Assembly (NCBI GenBank): GCA_041567315.1
Contig: JBFGCA010000015.1
Span: 1 to 57,238 of the forward strand
Length of the DNA: 57,238 nucleotides
Source of the DNA: JBFGCA01 sp041567315
GTDB lineage: Bacteria > Acidobacteriota > Thermoanaerobaculia > Multivoradales > JAHEKO01
Reading direction: 5' to 3'
Part shown: in pieces, positions 9,151 through 17,414 of the stretch
How positions within the stretch are numbered: position 1 is the stretch's first letter
Layout of the letters: each line of letters begins with the position of its first letter
Notes under the pieces: model-generated
Told to the model about the DNA's origin: nothing
Database searches by the model: none
The model's input: the letters and a program-made list of their open reading frames with translations, nothing else
Made by a program: the position numbers and the translations under genes

Positions 9151-10350
9151 CTACGAGGCCTTCCGGTGGGCGTCGCCGAGGGCGCCGGAGAGCAGGAACT
9201 CGGACAGCAGCTCGGCGGCGAAGTCGTGCCCGCGCGGGTTCCAGTGGGTGTTGCGCGGCCAGTAGAGGCGCTCGCTCGCCGAGCGGGCGCGGAAGGCCGG
9301 CAGCAGGTCGAGGGTGGCGATGCCCGCCTCGTCGAGGATCCGGCCGAGGACGGCCTGGGGCTGATCGACGTCGACCATCGACGGCTCGAGCCCCAGACGG
9401 GTGACCAGGGTCGCGGCCAGGGCGGAATCCACCTGGAACTCGTCGGGGATGAGCATGACCACCAGCTGGGCGCCGGCGGCCCGCACCTGCCGGTCGAGGC
9501 GTCGCAGGATCTTGCCGATCGCCGCCGCCTGCTCGTGGAACGGCTGACTGTCCCGCCGGCAGATCTCGAAGCGGTTGGCCTCGATCTCGAGGAAGCGCTC
9601 CGGGGTCCGGGTGCGCAGCTCGCTCGTGGGCGCCGAATCGCTGCCCAGGTCCACTCCGAACGCGTCGGTGGGCTGTGCCCCCGCCCGCTCGGCCGCGCGC
9701 CGCGCCGCCCGCTCGGCCCCGAGCTCGCGCGCCAGGTTGCGCAGGGCGCGGTAGGCGAAGCTGTAGCGCGCCGCGGCGTCGCCGCTCCACGGCTCCACGG
9801 GGCGGTCCTGCTCGTCCAGGAAGTCGTTGCCCACGAAAAAGGCCAGCACCACCAGGTCGGGCCGCAGCAGCCGCTGCTCGAGCTCGAACAGCCGGAGCAG
9901 GAACATCGGACCGACGCCCGGCACGCCGAGCCCGAAGACGTCGACCGGGCGCCGGAGGGCGCCGCGCAGCCGGCTCTCGAGCCGGGCGGTCCACATCCGC
10001 TCGAAGGGGACGCCCCCCGAGGCGTCGGTAAACGAGTCGCCCAGCGCCATGATCCGCAGGTCACCCGGCCGGCGCGGCGCGGTGTACTCGCGGGTGCGGA
10101 AGGAGCGCGAGTTGAGCCGGAAGCCGGCGCGCGGCTGGCCGGGGCGAAAGCCGACCACCGTCTGGCCCATCAGCGTCTCGAGGTCGTCGAAACGGTCGAA
10201 GTCGTGCCGCACCGACGGCATGTAGAGCAGCGTGGCGAGGTCGGGGTGATGCCGCCCGACCAGCCGCAGGGTCGCCTCCAGCAGAAGCAGCGCGGCAACG
10301 ACCTGGAACGCCAGCAGGCCGACCGCCCGCAGCAGTCGTCTCGAAGCCAC
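9151..10350 (-). CDS. SGNH/GDSL-type hydrolase with N-terminal membrane anchor
   Basis: 399 residues. A hydrophobic segment at about 8-26 is a membrane anchor or uncleaved signal. Block I is GDSFTDASGG (Ser about 105), block III is FFVGNDFLDEQ (Asn about 175), and the catalytic His is in NTHWNPRGHDFAAELL (about 370), so the SGNH set is complete. Such proteins are O-acyl hydrolases or transferases acting on polysaccharide or other envelope substrates; NTHWN resembles the AlgX/DltD-like branch. The start is GTG 10350. The beta-lactamase-like gene ends 22 bases upstream, so the two are probably one operon. Confidence 0.82.
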   Translation of the reverse strand: MASRRLLRAVGLLAFQVVAALLLLEATLRLVGRHHPDLATLLYMPSVRHDFDRFDDLETLMGQTVVGFRPGQPRAGFRLNSRSFRTREYTAPRRPGDLRIMALGDSFTDASGGVPFERMWTARLESRLRGALRRPVDVFGLGVPGVGPMFLLRLFELEQRLLRPDLVVLAFFVGNDFLDEQDRPVEPWSGDAAARYSFAYRALRNLARELGAERAARRAAERAGAQPTDAFGVDLGSDSAPTSELRTRTPERFLEIEANRFEICRRDSQPFHEQAAAIGKILRRLDRQVRAAGAQLVVMLIPDEFQVDSALAATLVTRLGLEPSMVDVDQPQAVLGRILDEAGIATLDLLPAFRARSASERLYWPRNTHWNPRGHDFAAELLSEFLLSGALGDAHRKAS

Positions 10351-10371
10351 GGCGGGAATCGCGCCCGACTC

Positions 10372-12150
10372 CTAGCGGCAGCCCTCGAGCCCGCCGACCA
10401 CGACGCAGTCTCCCCTGAAGCGGAACTCCGTTCGCCGCCAGGGCGGCTCGCGCCCGACGGCGTCGTAGGCGCCGGCCCCGGTGGGCACCAGGACGAAGCT
10501 CGGCAGGTCTGAGGGCGGGCCGATGGCGGTGCCGCGGTAGGTGCCGTCGGCGCGCCACAGGACGGTCCAGGTCTGGACCTGCTCGGGCAGCTCGGCCCGG
10601 AAGAAGGTGGCCCAGGGCCCGAAGTCGACGAAGCGCGTGCCCGGCAGGTTCTCGACGCTCCCCACCAGGGTGAGCGAGACACGGCCCCCGGCGCGCTCGA
10701 GCCTGGCGAGCAGCCGACCGGCGCGGGCGGCGGGATCCTCGTCCAGTTGGACCAGGCCCTCGAAGGCGTCGTCACGGCCGGCTTCGATCCGCCGCATGGC
10801 CGCGGCGGCGCGGGCGTTGAGCTCTGCGAACCGCTCGCCGAGCGCGGGGTCCCGGCCGAGCGCCGCGTCCAGCACCGGCTGGCCGGAGAGCGCCGCGACC
10901 AGCCGCAGGTCGTCGGCGGTCAGGGCGATGGCGCCGCCCTCGACCCCGTACACGCCCTCGCGGGCGGCGGCGGCCGCTGCTGCTGCGGCCCCGTCGAGGC
11001 TGTCGTCGGTGGCGACCGCGGGCGGCATGGTGAAGTCGGGATCGAAGAGGGCCCCGAACAGCGCCTCGCGGAGCTGCGAGGCCAGGATCAGCGAGGTGTT
11101 GCCCTGGATGTAGACAAAGAGCCCGGCGTCCGGAAGCCAGAGGAAATCGGCCGAGAAGATGCCGTTGCCGCCGTTGTGCCCGACAAAGCGACCCAGCTCG
11201 GTCTGAGCCACCTCCCAGCCGTAGCCGTAGTGGTCGGCGCCCGGCTCCTCGACGTGGGGCGCGGTCCACTTGGCGACCGCGGCCGGCGGCAGCGGCCCCT
11301 TGCCGCGGAGCACGGCCAGCCAGCGGTGCATGTCGTCGACGGTGGTGTGGAGCCCGCCGTTGGCCCGCAGGTTCCAGCCGGGACCGTCGTCGCGCCACTC
11401 GCGGCGGTAGACGCGGCCCCACAGCTCGCCGTCCTCGTAGCCGAAGGCGAGCCGATCCTCGTCCCAGCCGGGCAGCAGATAGCCGGTGTCGCGCAGCCCC
11501 GCCGGCAGGAACAGCTCGTCGCGCAGGAAGGCCTCGTAGCCCCGGCCGCTCACCCGCTCGACCACGATCCCGAGCAGCGAATAGCCGACGTTCGAGTAGG
11601 ACTGGCCGGTGCCCGGCTCGAACTGGAGCGGCTGCGAGAAGGCCCGGGCGGCGAACTCCTCGGCGCCGATCGGCTCGCGGTCGGGCCCGATGGCGTCCGG
11701 CAAGCCCGCCGAGTGGGTCAGCAGCTGATGCAGGGTGATCCCCTGCTTGTCGGCGGGGACCTCGGCGAAGAACGCGGTGATCGGGTCCTCGACCCGCAGC
11801 TTGCCCTGCGATTCCAGCAGCAGGATGGCCGCCGCGGTGACCTGTTTGGTGATCGAGCCGTGGGTCTGGACCGTCTCAGGCGAATAGGGCCGTCGCGTCG
11901 CGCGGTCGGCCAGGCCGTACCCCTCGCGCAGCACCACCTCGCCGTCCTGCTCGACGATCACCGCCCCCGAAAAGCCCAGGGCCTCGAGCCGACCGAGATA
12001 GTCCGCAAGGCGCTCGACCGAGGCCGTCGGCGGCGCCGCCGATGCCTCCGGCGGTGGAGGGCCCGGCAGGCCGCTGTCCGGGGCGGGTGCCGGCGTCACG
12101 CATCCGGCGAGCGTCAAGGCGATGGGCAGCGCCCGCGCGATCCGGCGCAT
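10372..12150 (-). CDS. Serine hydrolase, beta-lactamase class C family lipoprotein
   Basis: A 592-residue protein starting at ATG 12150, with a lipoprotein signal (ALPIALTLAGC, Cys about 17). The beta-lactamase/penicillin-binding fold shows all three motifs: SITK (about 98-101), YSN (about 183) and HNGG (about 325, in place of KTG). The C-terminal 190 residues form an extra domain with no motif recognised. Known for the family: class C beta-lactamases, D-amino peptidases and esterases share this core, so the substrate cannot be read; resistance should not be assumed. The frame is open beyond 12150, but the upstream residues look like non-coding shadow. Confidence 0.85.
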   Translation of the reverse strand: MRRIARALPIALTLAGCVTPAPAPDSGLPGPPPPEASAAPPTASVERLADYLGRLEALGFSGAVIVEQDGEVVLREGYGLADRATRRPYSPETVQTHGSITKQVTAAAILLLESQGKLRVEDPITAFFAEVPADKQGITLHQLLTHSAGLPDAIGPDREPIGAEEFAARAFSQPLQFEPGTGQSYSNVGYSLLGIVVERVSGRGYEAFLRDELFLPAGLRDTGYLLPGWDEDRLAFGYEDGELWGRVYRREWRDDGPGWNLRANGGLHTTVDDMHRWLAVLRGKGPLPPAAVAKWTAPHVEEPGADHYGYGWEVAQTELGRFVGHNGGNGIFSADFLWLPDAGLFVYIQGNTSLILASQLREALFGALFDPDFTMPPAVATDDSLDGAAAAAAAAAREGVYGVEGGAIALTADDLRLVAALSGQPVLDAALGRDPALGERFAELNARAAAAMRRIEAGRDDAFEGLVQLDEDPAARAGRLLARLERAGGRVSLTLVGSVENLPGTRFVDFGPWATFFRAELPEQVQTWTVLWRADGTYRGTAIGPPSDLPSFVLVPTGAGAYDAVGREPPWRRTEFRFRGDCVVVGGLEGCR

Positions 12151-12443
12151 GCGCGGGATGTTATCCGCTGGCAGTCCACAGCCGGACGAGCTTCCGGGAC
12201 GACCCGGCCGGCGGAACCCCCCGAGGGGCCGCCGCGGGAGGCCGCGCAGAGCGCCGACGGCAGGATGTCCGCGGCCTGCTCGACACTGTCGGCGGGCGCT
12301 TGCCCGAGGCGAACCCACCGTCGGCGAATGGACCAGTGCGGCCCCCACGGCCGTGGCGCGTCTTGCCAAGACCAGGGACGCCTCCCGCGAGCGGGCTCCT
12401 CGCCCGGAGCTCCGGCCACGGGGGCCGCGGACACGGCCCGCCC
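12151..12443. other. Gap of 293 bases with -10 box and GC hairpin
   Basis: No convincing gene. On the minus strand TAACAT (12158-12163) lies seven bases before the beta-lactamase-like ATG and may be its -10, giving a leaderless mRNA; no good -35 is seen. A strong hairpin occupies 12210-12233, with nested stems GGCGG/CCGCC and CCCC/GGGG. It has no T-run but could stop transcription coming from the Cys-rich gene. Confidence 0.4.
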
Positions 12444-13205
12444 TCAGTAGCCCGAGAGCTCCTGGATCTCGGCTTCCAGCGCCTCGAGCGCGGCCTCGAG
12501 GTCGGCCCGGACCTCCCGGGCGGCCTCCAGCTGGACCTTTGGGTCCGTCAGGTGTCGGCCGAGGCCGGAACCGGGGGCCGGGGCGGGAGTCCTCTCCACG
12601 AACACCTGGTCCAGGCCACAAAGCGTAAGGCAGGGAACCCGGGTGCCCAGGCGGTAGCAGACCTTGGGGATACAGATCCCCTTGCTGTTGTGCTCGAAGC
12701 CGCAGGGGCACGGGGGCGGCGGCACGCAGGTGAAGCCTACCTGGCTCCACCCCGGCGGGCAGTTGATCGGTGGATCGAAGACCTTGCTGCAGCCCCCCCA
12801 CGGTGTCCAGTTCTGGTCGGGTCCGCAGTAGAAGGCCCCGAAGGAGTCGCAGACCGCCGGGCTCCACGGACAGCCTCCGAAGCTGGTGAGCGACGTGCTC
12901 TGGTAGGAGCGACGCGCCTCGAGCACGAGGTCGCGCTGGATCTGGAAACAGACCGGTCTCAGAGGCGGCGGGCAGCAGTCCGGGTTGTCCTCCGGACACA
13001 ACAGGTCGTAGCCGCGGCCCAGATCGACCGCGCTGCCGATCCGATCCGCGATGTCCAGTTTGGCGACTTCGACCGCCAGCGTGCGGCAAGCGGGCGAGTC
13101 CCCGGCGCAGAAGTTTGGCTGGGGGCTGGGATCGCTGGCCAGCGCCGGGGCCAGCGGGCAGCAGATCGACAGCACCGTCAACGCCGATCGCAACTTGCTC
13201 CTCAT
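12444..13205 (-). CDS. Cys-rich secreted protein of unknown function
   Basis: A 253-residue protein with a signal peptide (hydrophobic stretch to about ALAS at residue 24). About twenty cysteines are spread over residues 33-200 in short motifs such as CPEDNPDCCPPP, CVPPPPCPCGFEHNS and CYRLGTRVPCLTLCG, suggesting a disulfide-bonded extracytoplasmic fold. The C-terminal 40 residues are a charged helix or coiled coil. A strong AAGGAGG lies just before ATG 13205, which fixes the start. No known family is recognised. The downstream gene is 293 bases away, so it is likely monocistronic. Confidence 0.72.
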   Translation of the reverse strand: MRSKLRSALTVLSICCPLAPALASDPSPQPNFCAGDSPACRTLAVEVAKLDIADRIGSAVDLGRGYDLLCPEDNPDCCPPPLRPVCFQIQRDLVLEARRSYQSTSLTSFGGCPWSPAVCDSFGAFYCGPDQNWTPWGGCSKVFDPPINCPPGWSQVGFTCVPPPPCPCGFEHNSKGICIPKVCYRLGTRVPCLTLCGLDQVFVERTPAPAPGSGLGRHLTDPKVQLEAAREVRADLEAALEALEAEIQELSGY

Positions 13206-13323
13206 ACGTCCTCCTTCTCCGAACGGAGAGGGTCTGGCTGGTGCGGCGGGGGGTTCCCCGTCATTTCGACGACTATGGCGATCCGATAGCCGGTGGCGTT
13301 ACAGCGGCGGAGCCGACGGCCCG

Positions 13324-13352
13324 TCGACCGCCCCAGAGCCGCAGCGTAGAAT
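13324..13352 (+). promoter_or_regulatory. Promoter of the cysteine desulfurase-mnmA operon
   Basis: -35-like TCGACC (13324-13329), a 17-base spacer and -10 TAGAAT (13347-13352, five of six consensus). The GTG start lies only six bases downstream, where transcription should begin, and there is no Shine-Dalgarno site, so a leaderless mRNA is predicted. Confidence 0.6.
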
Positions 13353-13358
13353 CTCCGG

Positions 13359-14513
13359 GTGGGCGGGTATTTCGATCACAACGCGACGACGCCGGTGGAC
13401 CCGCGGGTGCGCGAGGCGATGCTGCCCTGGCTTGGGGAGCGGTGGGGGAACCCGTCGTCGGTCCACGCCTGGGGGCGGGCGGCCCAGGAGGCGGTGGAGG
13501 GCGCCCGGCAGGCGGTCGCCGAGCTGATCGGCGCGGCGCCGCCCGAGGTCGTCTTCACCGCCTCGGGGACCGAGGCCAACAACGCGGTGATGCTGTCGGC
13601 CGGCCGCGCCGCCGGCTTCGACGGGCACGTGGTGCTGTCGGCCCTCGAGCACCCCTCGGTGGACGCCGCCGCGACGCTGCTCGGCGAGCTGGGCATGGCG
13701 GTGACCCGGGTGCCGCCCGAGATTGACGGGCGGGTCGACCCCGGGCGGATGCTGGCGGCGCTGCGGCCCGACACCCGGCTGGCCTGCCTGATGCTGGCCA
13801 ACAACGAGCTGGGGACGCTGCAGCCGGTGGCGGAGGTGGCGGCCGGCTGCCGGGAGCGTGGGGTGCCGGTGCTGTGCGACGCGGTCCAGGCGGTCGGCAA
13901 GATGCCGGTCGAGGTCGGCGAGCTGGAGGTCGACTTTCTGTCGCTGGGTGCCCACAAGCTCAACGGGCCGCTGGGGGCGGCGGCGCTGTGGGTGCGGCCG
14001 GGGGCCCGCTTCGAGCCGCTGCTGGTGGGGGGCGGCCAGGAGCGCCGGCGGCGGGCCAGCACTCCGGACGTGCCGGCCCTGGTCGGACTGGGCCGCGCCG
14101 CCGAGCTGGCGGTCGCCGAGGGCGAGACCCGGGCCGCGGCCAGCCGCGCCCTGCGCGACCGCTTCGAGGCGGCGGTCCGGGAGCTGCCCGGGGCGATTGT
14201 CCACTGTGCCGCGGCGCCCCGGCTGCCCAACACTTCGCACGTCGCCTTCTCGGGAGTCGACGCCGAGGCGCTGATGATCCGCCTCGACCTCGCCGGCTGG
14301 GCGGTCTCGACCGGCGCCGCCTGCTCCTCGGGCGCGGTCGAGCCCAGCCGGGTGCTCCGCGCCCTCGGGCTGCCGGCCGAGGAGGCGCTGGCCTCGCTCC
14401 GGGTGAGCTTTGGCGCCGCCAACACCGCCGAGCAGGTCGACGAGTTCCTGGACGTGCTGGCCGCCGAGCTGGCCGAGCTCTGCCGGCTGGCCGCGCCTGC
14501 GGTGGCCGGGTAG
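13359..14513 (+). CDS. Cysteine desulfurase (NifS/IscS-type)
   Basis: A 384-residue PLP enzyme that takes sulfur from L-cysteine to form a persulfide and alanine. The N-terminus YFDHNATTPVDPRV and ASGTEANNAVM are typical; the PLP lysine is in LGAHKLNGPLG (about 200) and the catalytic cysteine in STGAACSSGAVEPSRVL (about 321), on a short loop. The start is GTG 13359. mnmA follows 12 bases later on the same strand, so this is probably its dedicated sulfur donor, like the YrvO-MnmA pair of Bacillus. No IscU or other Fe-S assembly gene is nearby, which argues against a general Isc role. Confidence 0.92.
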   Translation: MGGYFDHNATTPVDPRVREAMLPWLGERWGNPSSVHAWGRAAQEAVEGARQAVAELIGAAPPEVVFTASGTEANNAVMLSAGRAAGFDGHVVLSALEHPSVDAAATLLGELGMAVTRVPPEIDGRVDPGRMLAALRPDTRLACLMLANNELGTLQPVAEVAAGCRERGVPVLCDAVQAVGKMPVEVGELEVDFLSLGAHKLNGPLGAAALWVRPGARFEPLLVGGGQERRRRASTPDVPALVGLGRAAELAVAEGETRAAASRALRDRFEAAVRELPGAIVHCAAAPRLPNTSHVAFSGVDAEALMIRLDLAGWAVSTGAACSSGAVEPSRVLRALGLPAEEALASLRVSFGAANTAEQVDEFLDVLAAELAELCRLAAPAVAG

Positions 14514-14525
14514 TCGGCGGTCGCC

Positions 14526-15707
14526 ATGAGTCGGGAGCAGCTTGCGGACGGCCGGCAGGGCGCCGGGCGGGACCGCCCGCCGCCGGCCAGGGCCGTCCCA
14601 ACGGCCAACGGCAACGGCCTCACCGCCGTCGCCATGAGCGGCGGCCTGGACTCCTCGGTCGCCGCCTGGCTGCTGTCGCGCGAGGGGCGGGCGGTGGGCC
14701 TGTCGATGCTGCTGTGGGACCGCTCGGCCGAGGGCGGGCACGGCCGCTGCTGCGGCGCCCTCGACCTCGGCGACGCCCGCCGGGTGGCGGCCCAGTGCGG
14801 CATCCCGCACTACACGCTGCGGCTCGAGGAGGCCTTCCGCGAGCGGGTGGTCGAGCCTTTCGTGGACGACTATCTGGCCGGCCGCACGCCGGTGCCCTGC
14901 ACCCGCTGCAACACCTGGATCAAGTTCGACCTGCTGCTCGAGCGCGCCCGGGCGCTGGGGGCGGCGCGGATCGCCACCGGTCACTACGCCAGGATCCGGG
15001 GCGGCCCGGGGGGCTGGGAGCTCCACGCCGCCCGCCATCCGCAGAAGGACCAGAGCTACTACCTGTTCGAGCTCACCCAGGAGCAGCTCGCCGCCTCGCG
15101 GTTTCCGCTCGGCGAGCTGACCAAGGACGAGGTGCGGGAGGTGGCCCGCGAGGCCGGGCTGGTGGTGGCCGGCAAGGGCGAGAGCATGGAGCTGTGCTTC
15201 GTGGCCGGCGGGGTGCGCGACTTCATCGAGCAGCAGCTTGCCGAGCGTCCCGAGCGGTTCCCGGCGGCTCCGGGTCCGGAGCCCAGCCGCGTCGTTGACC
15301 GCGACGGCCGCGAGCTGGGCGCCGGCGAGCCCTACTACCGCTACACCGTGGGGCAGCGGCGCGGGCTCGGGGTGGCGGCCGGCGAGCGGCTCTACGTGCT
15401 CGAGGTGGATCGCGAGCGCAACCGGGTGGTGGTGGGCGAGCGGCGCGAGCTGCTGGCCGGCGGCCTCGCCGGCAGCGGGCTCCGCTGGATCGGCGACGAT
15501 CTCGAAGGGGACGGCGATTGCGAGGCCACGGTCCGCATCCGCTCGCGCCATCCGGGGGCGGTGGCCCGCATCCGCGACCTCGGCGACGGCCGGGCGGAGG
15601 TGCGCTTCGCGACGCCGCAGACCGGCGTCGCCCCCGGCCAGGCGGCGGTCTTCTACCGCGGCAGCCGGGTGCTCGGCGGCTGCTGGATCGAACGGCCGCT
15701 CGCCTGA
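14526..15707 (+). CDS. mnmA: tRNA-specific 2-thiouridylase MnmA
   Basis: A 393-residue ATP-dependent enzyme that makes 2-thiouridine at U34 of Lys, Glu and Gln tRNAs. The PP-loop SGGLDSSVAA lies at about 38-47. The catalytic and persulfide cysteines are in VPCTRCNTWIKF (about 125) and MELCFVAGG (about 223). QKDQSYYLF and YTVGQRRGLGV are conserved tRNA-binding blocks. The first 35 residues are non-conserved, so a later start is possible. It follows the cysteine desulfurase in the same operon and converges on a methyltransferase gene. Confidence 0.95.
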   Translation: MSREQLADGRQGAGRDRPPPARAVPTANGNGLTAVAMSGGLDSSVAAWLLSREGRAVGLSMLLWDRSAEGGHGRCCGALDLGDARRVAAQCGIPHYTLRLEEAFRERVVEPFVDDYLAGRTPVPCTRCNTWIKFDLLLERARALGAARIATGHYARIRGGPGGWELHAARHPQKDQSYYLFELTQEQLAASRFPLGELTKDEVREVAREAGLVVAGKGESMELCFVAGGVRDFIEQQLAERPERFPAAPGPEPSRVVDRDGRELGAGEPYYRYTVGQRRGLGVAAGERLYVLEVDRERNRVVVGERRELLAGGLAGSGLRWIGDDLEGDGDCEATVRIRSRHPGAVARIRDLGDGRAEVRFATPQTGVAPGQAAVFYRGSRVLGGCWIERPLA

Positions 15708-15764
15708 CGCGAGCACGTCCCGGGGGCCGTGTCGGTCCCGCCGTTGCGTGGCGAGGGCCTGAGG

Positions 15765-16715
15765 TCAGGTGCCGACCCGCCAGAGCATCAGCAGGTAGCG
15801 CTGCCGGCGGCGGAAGGCCTCGGCGTCGAGCAGCTCGCGCTGCCGGGCGAGGCCGCCGAATGGCCGCCGCAGCAGCCGCTTGCCGGCGCCCCAGAGGCGC
15901 GGCCAGCGGGCCGCCAGGCTGTCGTCGAGGATGGCGAGCGAGGGGTCGAAGTAGCGCTCCAGCCACTGCCTCCCCAGCTCGAGGGTGGGCAGCACCCGCT
16001 CGGTGAGGTCCTCCTCGCGCAGCAGCCGGCAGCCCGCCGCCTCGGCGGCTGCCCGTAGCCGCGGCAGCGGGTGGCCGGCGCCTCGCTGGGCCTCGCCGGC
16101 GGGCACTTCTTCGGCCAGGAAGTAGTCGGCCATCAGCAGGTGGCCGCCGGGCGCCAGCTCGCGGGTCTTCTCGAACAGCGCCCCCAGCCAGATGTACTGG
16201 GCGGACTCGCTCATCAGCACCAGGTCGTAGGGCTCTTCGGTCTCGAACTCCTGGTACCGGCAGAGGTGGAAGGGCAGCCCGGTCCGCTGCTCGAACACCT
16301 GCCGCTGATAGGGGTCGGGCGAGAGCCCCTCGACCCGGTAGCCGCGCCGGGCCAGCTCCAGGGCGTCGGTGCCCACCCCGGCGCCGACGTCGAGGATGCG
16401 CCGCACGCCCTCGGGAATCCAGCTCTGCAGCAGCTCCGAGTAGCGGGCCTGGGCGGCCTTGAGCCCCTCGAGGGTCGGCGGCTCGCCGCTCCAGAGTCCG
16501 TAGTGCAGCCGCTCGAGCCCCAGCACCTCGTGGAGGAAGCGCAGGCTGGTCGCCACCTTGACCCGCCGCCTGCTGGGCAGCCCGAGGACCCAGCGGGTCA
16601 GCTCGCCGGGACGGGTGAGGAAGCGTCGCGTGAACGGAGGGCGCTTGGCCAGGGGCGGGCCTCTGAGGGGAGTCGACGGTGCGGGCGGGCAGTCTAGCAG
16701 CGGCCCGTCAGCCAC
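15765..16715 (-). CDS. Class I SAM-dependent methyltransferase
   Basis: A 316-residue protein. The SAM-binding motif I is ILDVGAGVGTDALELARRG (about 107-125), followed by an acidic motif II in GLSPDP and YDLVLMSES. The substrate is not readable; the protein is soluble with an Arg-rich C-terminus (RRRQRYLLMLWRVGT). The GTG start at 16715 overlaps the end of rsmI by eight bases, but the first 25 residues are Pro-rich and a start near residue 23 is equally possible. It is the last gene of the nitrilase-nadE-rsmI group. Confidence 0.8.
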   Translation of the reverse strand: MADGPLLDCPPAPSTPLRGPPLAKRPPFTRRFLTRPGELTRWVLGLPSRRRVKVATSLRFLHEVLGLERLHYGLWSGEPPTLEGLKAAQARYSELLQSWIPEGVRRILDVGAGVGTDALELARRGYRVEGLSPDPYQRQVFEQRTGLPFHLCRYQEFETEEPYDLVLMSESAQYIWLGALFEKTRELAPGGHLLMADYFLAEEVPAGEAQRGAGHPLPRLRAAAEAAGCRLLREEDLTERVLPTLELGRQWLERYFDPSLAILDDSLAARWPRLWGAGKRLLRRPFGGLARQRELLDAEAFRRRQRYLLMLWRVGT

Positions 16716-17406
16716 CCACGACGATCGTGAACTCGCCCTTGAGCGCCGGCCGCCGCTCGAGCTCGGCGAGCAGCTCGGAGAGGGGGCCGCGGAGCACCTC
16801 CTCGTGGAGCTTGGTCAGCTCACGGGCGACGGCGGCCGGCCGGTCGCCCAGCACCTCGAGGGCGTCCGCGAGGCTGACCAGCAGACGGTGGGGGGACTCG
16901 AAGAAGACCAGGGTGTGGCCGAGCCCGGCCCAGCCCTCGAAGGCGCGCCGCCGCCGCCCCCGCTTGGGCGGCGGGAAGCCGGCGAAGGTGAACGGCTGGG
17001 GCGGCAGCCCGGAGACCACCAGCGCGGCCAGGACCGCCGAGGGCCCCGGCACGTGCTCCACCGTCACCCCGGCCGCCACCGCCTCGCGGACCAGCACGAA
17101 CCCGGGGTCGGAGACCAGCGGGGTGCCGGCGTCGGTGGCGAGCGCCACCCGGGCGCCGCCGGCCAGTCGCTCGAGCAGCTTCGGGACCCGCTGGCGCTCG
17201 TTGTGCTCGTGGAGCGAGACGAGGCGCTTCCTCAGACCCAGGCCGGCGAGCAGCCGGCCGGTCCGCCGGGTGTCCTCGCAGGCCACCAGCTCGGCCTCCT
17301 CGAGCGCCCGCCGAGCGCGGGGCGAGAGGTCGTCGAGATTGCCGATCGGGGTGGCGACCACGGTCAGGGTGCCGCTCGGGCCCGTTGCGGGCATCGGCCG
17401 GACCAC
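16708..17406 (-). CDS. rsmI: 16S rRNA cytidine-1402 2'-O-methyltransferase RsmI
   Basis: A 232-residue tetrapyrrole-methylase-fold enzyme. It shows TPIGNLDDLSPRA, CEDTRRTGRLL, ATDAGTPLVSDPG and PGPSAVLAALVVSGLP, the standard RsmI blocks, and FFESPHRL. It methylates the ribose of C1402 in the decoding centre of 16S rRNA with SAM. The start is GTG 17406 (an ATG follows at codon 5). It begins eight bases after the nadE stop. Confidence 0.94.
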   Translation of the reverse strand: MVRPMPATGPSGTLTVVATPIGNLDDLSPRARRALEEAELVACEDTRRTGRLLAGLGLRKRLVSLHEHNERQRVPKLLERLAGGARVALATDAGTPLVSDPGFVLVREAVAAGVTVEHVPGPSAVLAALVVSGLPPQPFTFAGFPPPKRGRRRRAFEGWAGLGHTLVFFESPHRLLVSLADALEVLGDRPAAVARELTKLHEEVLRGPLSELLAELERRPALKGEFTIVVGG

Positions 17407-17414
17407 CGTGCCGC

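Noticed and set aside
6813..9404. An 863-codon plus-strand open frame opposite paralogue 2
   Set aside because: Low-complexity composition and antisense to a well-supported gene; a codon-bias shadow.
10372..12150. Calling the serine hydrolase an antibiotic-resistance beta-lactamase
   Set aside because: The class C fold is shared with esterases and peptidases, and the HNGG motif and lipoprotein anchor do not by themselves show beta-lactam hydrolysis.
13299..15716. An 805-codon minus-strand open frame opposite the desulfurase and mnmA
   Set aside because: It is antisense to two enzymes with all catalytic motifs intact.
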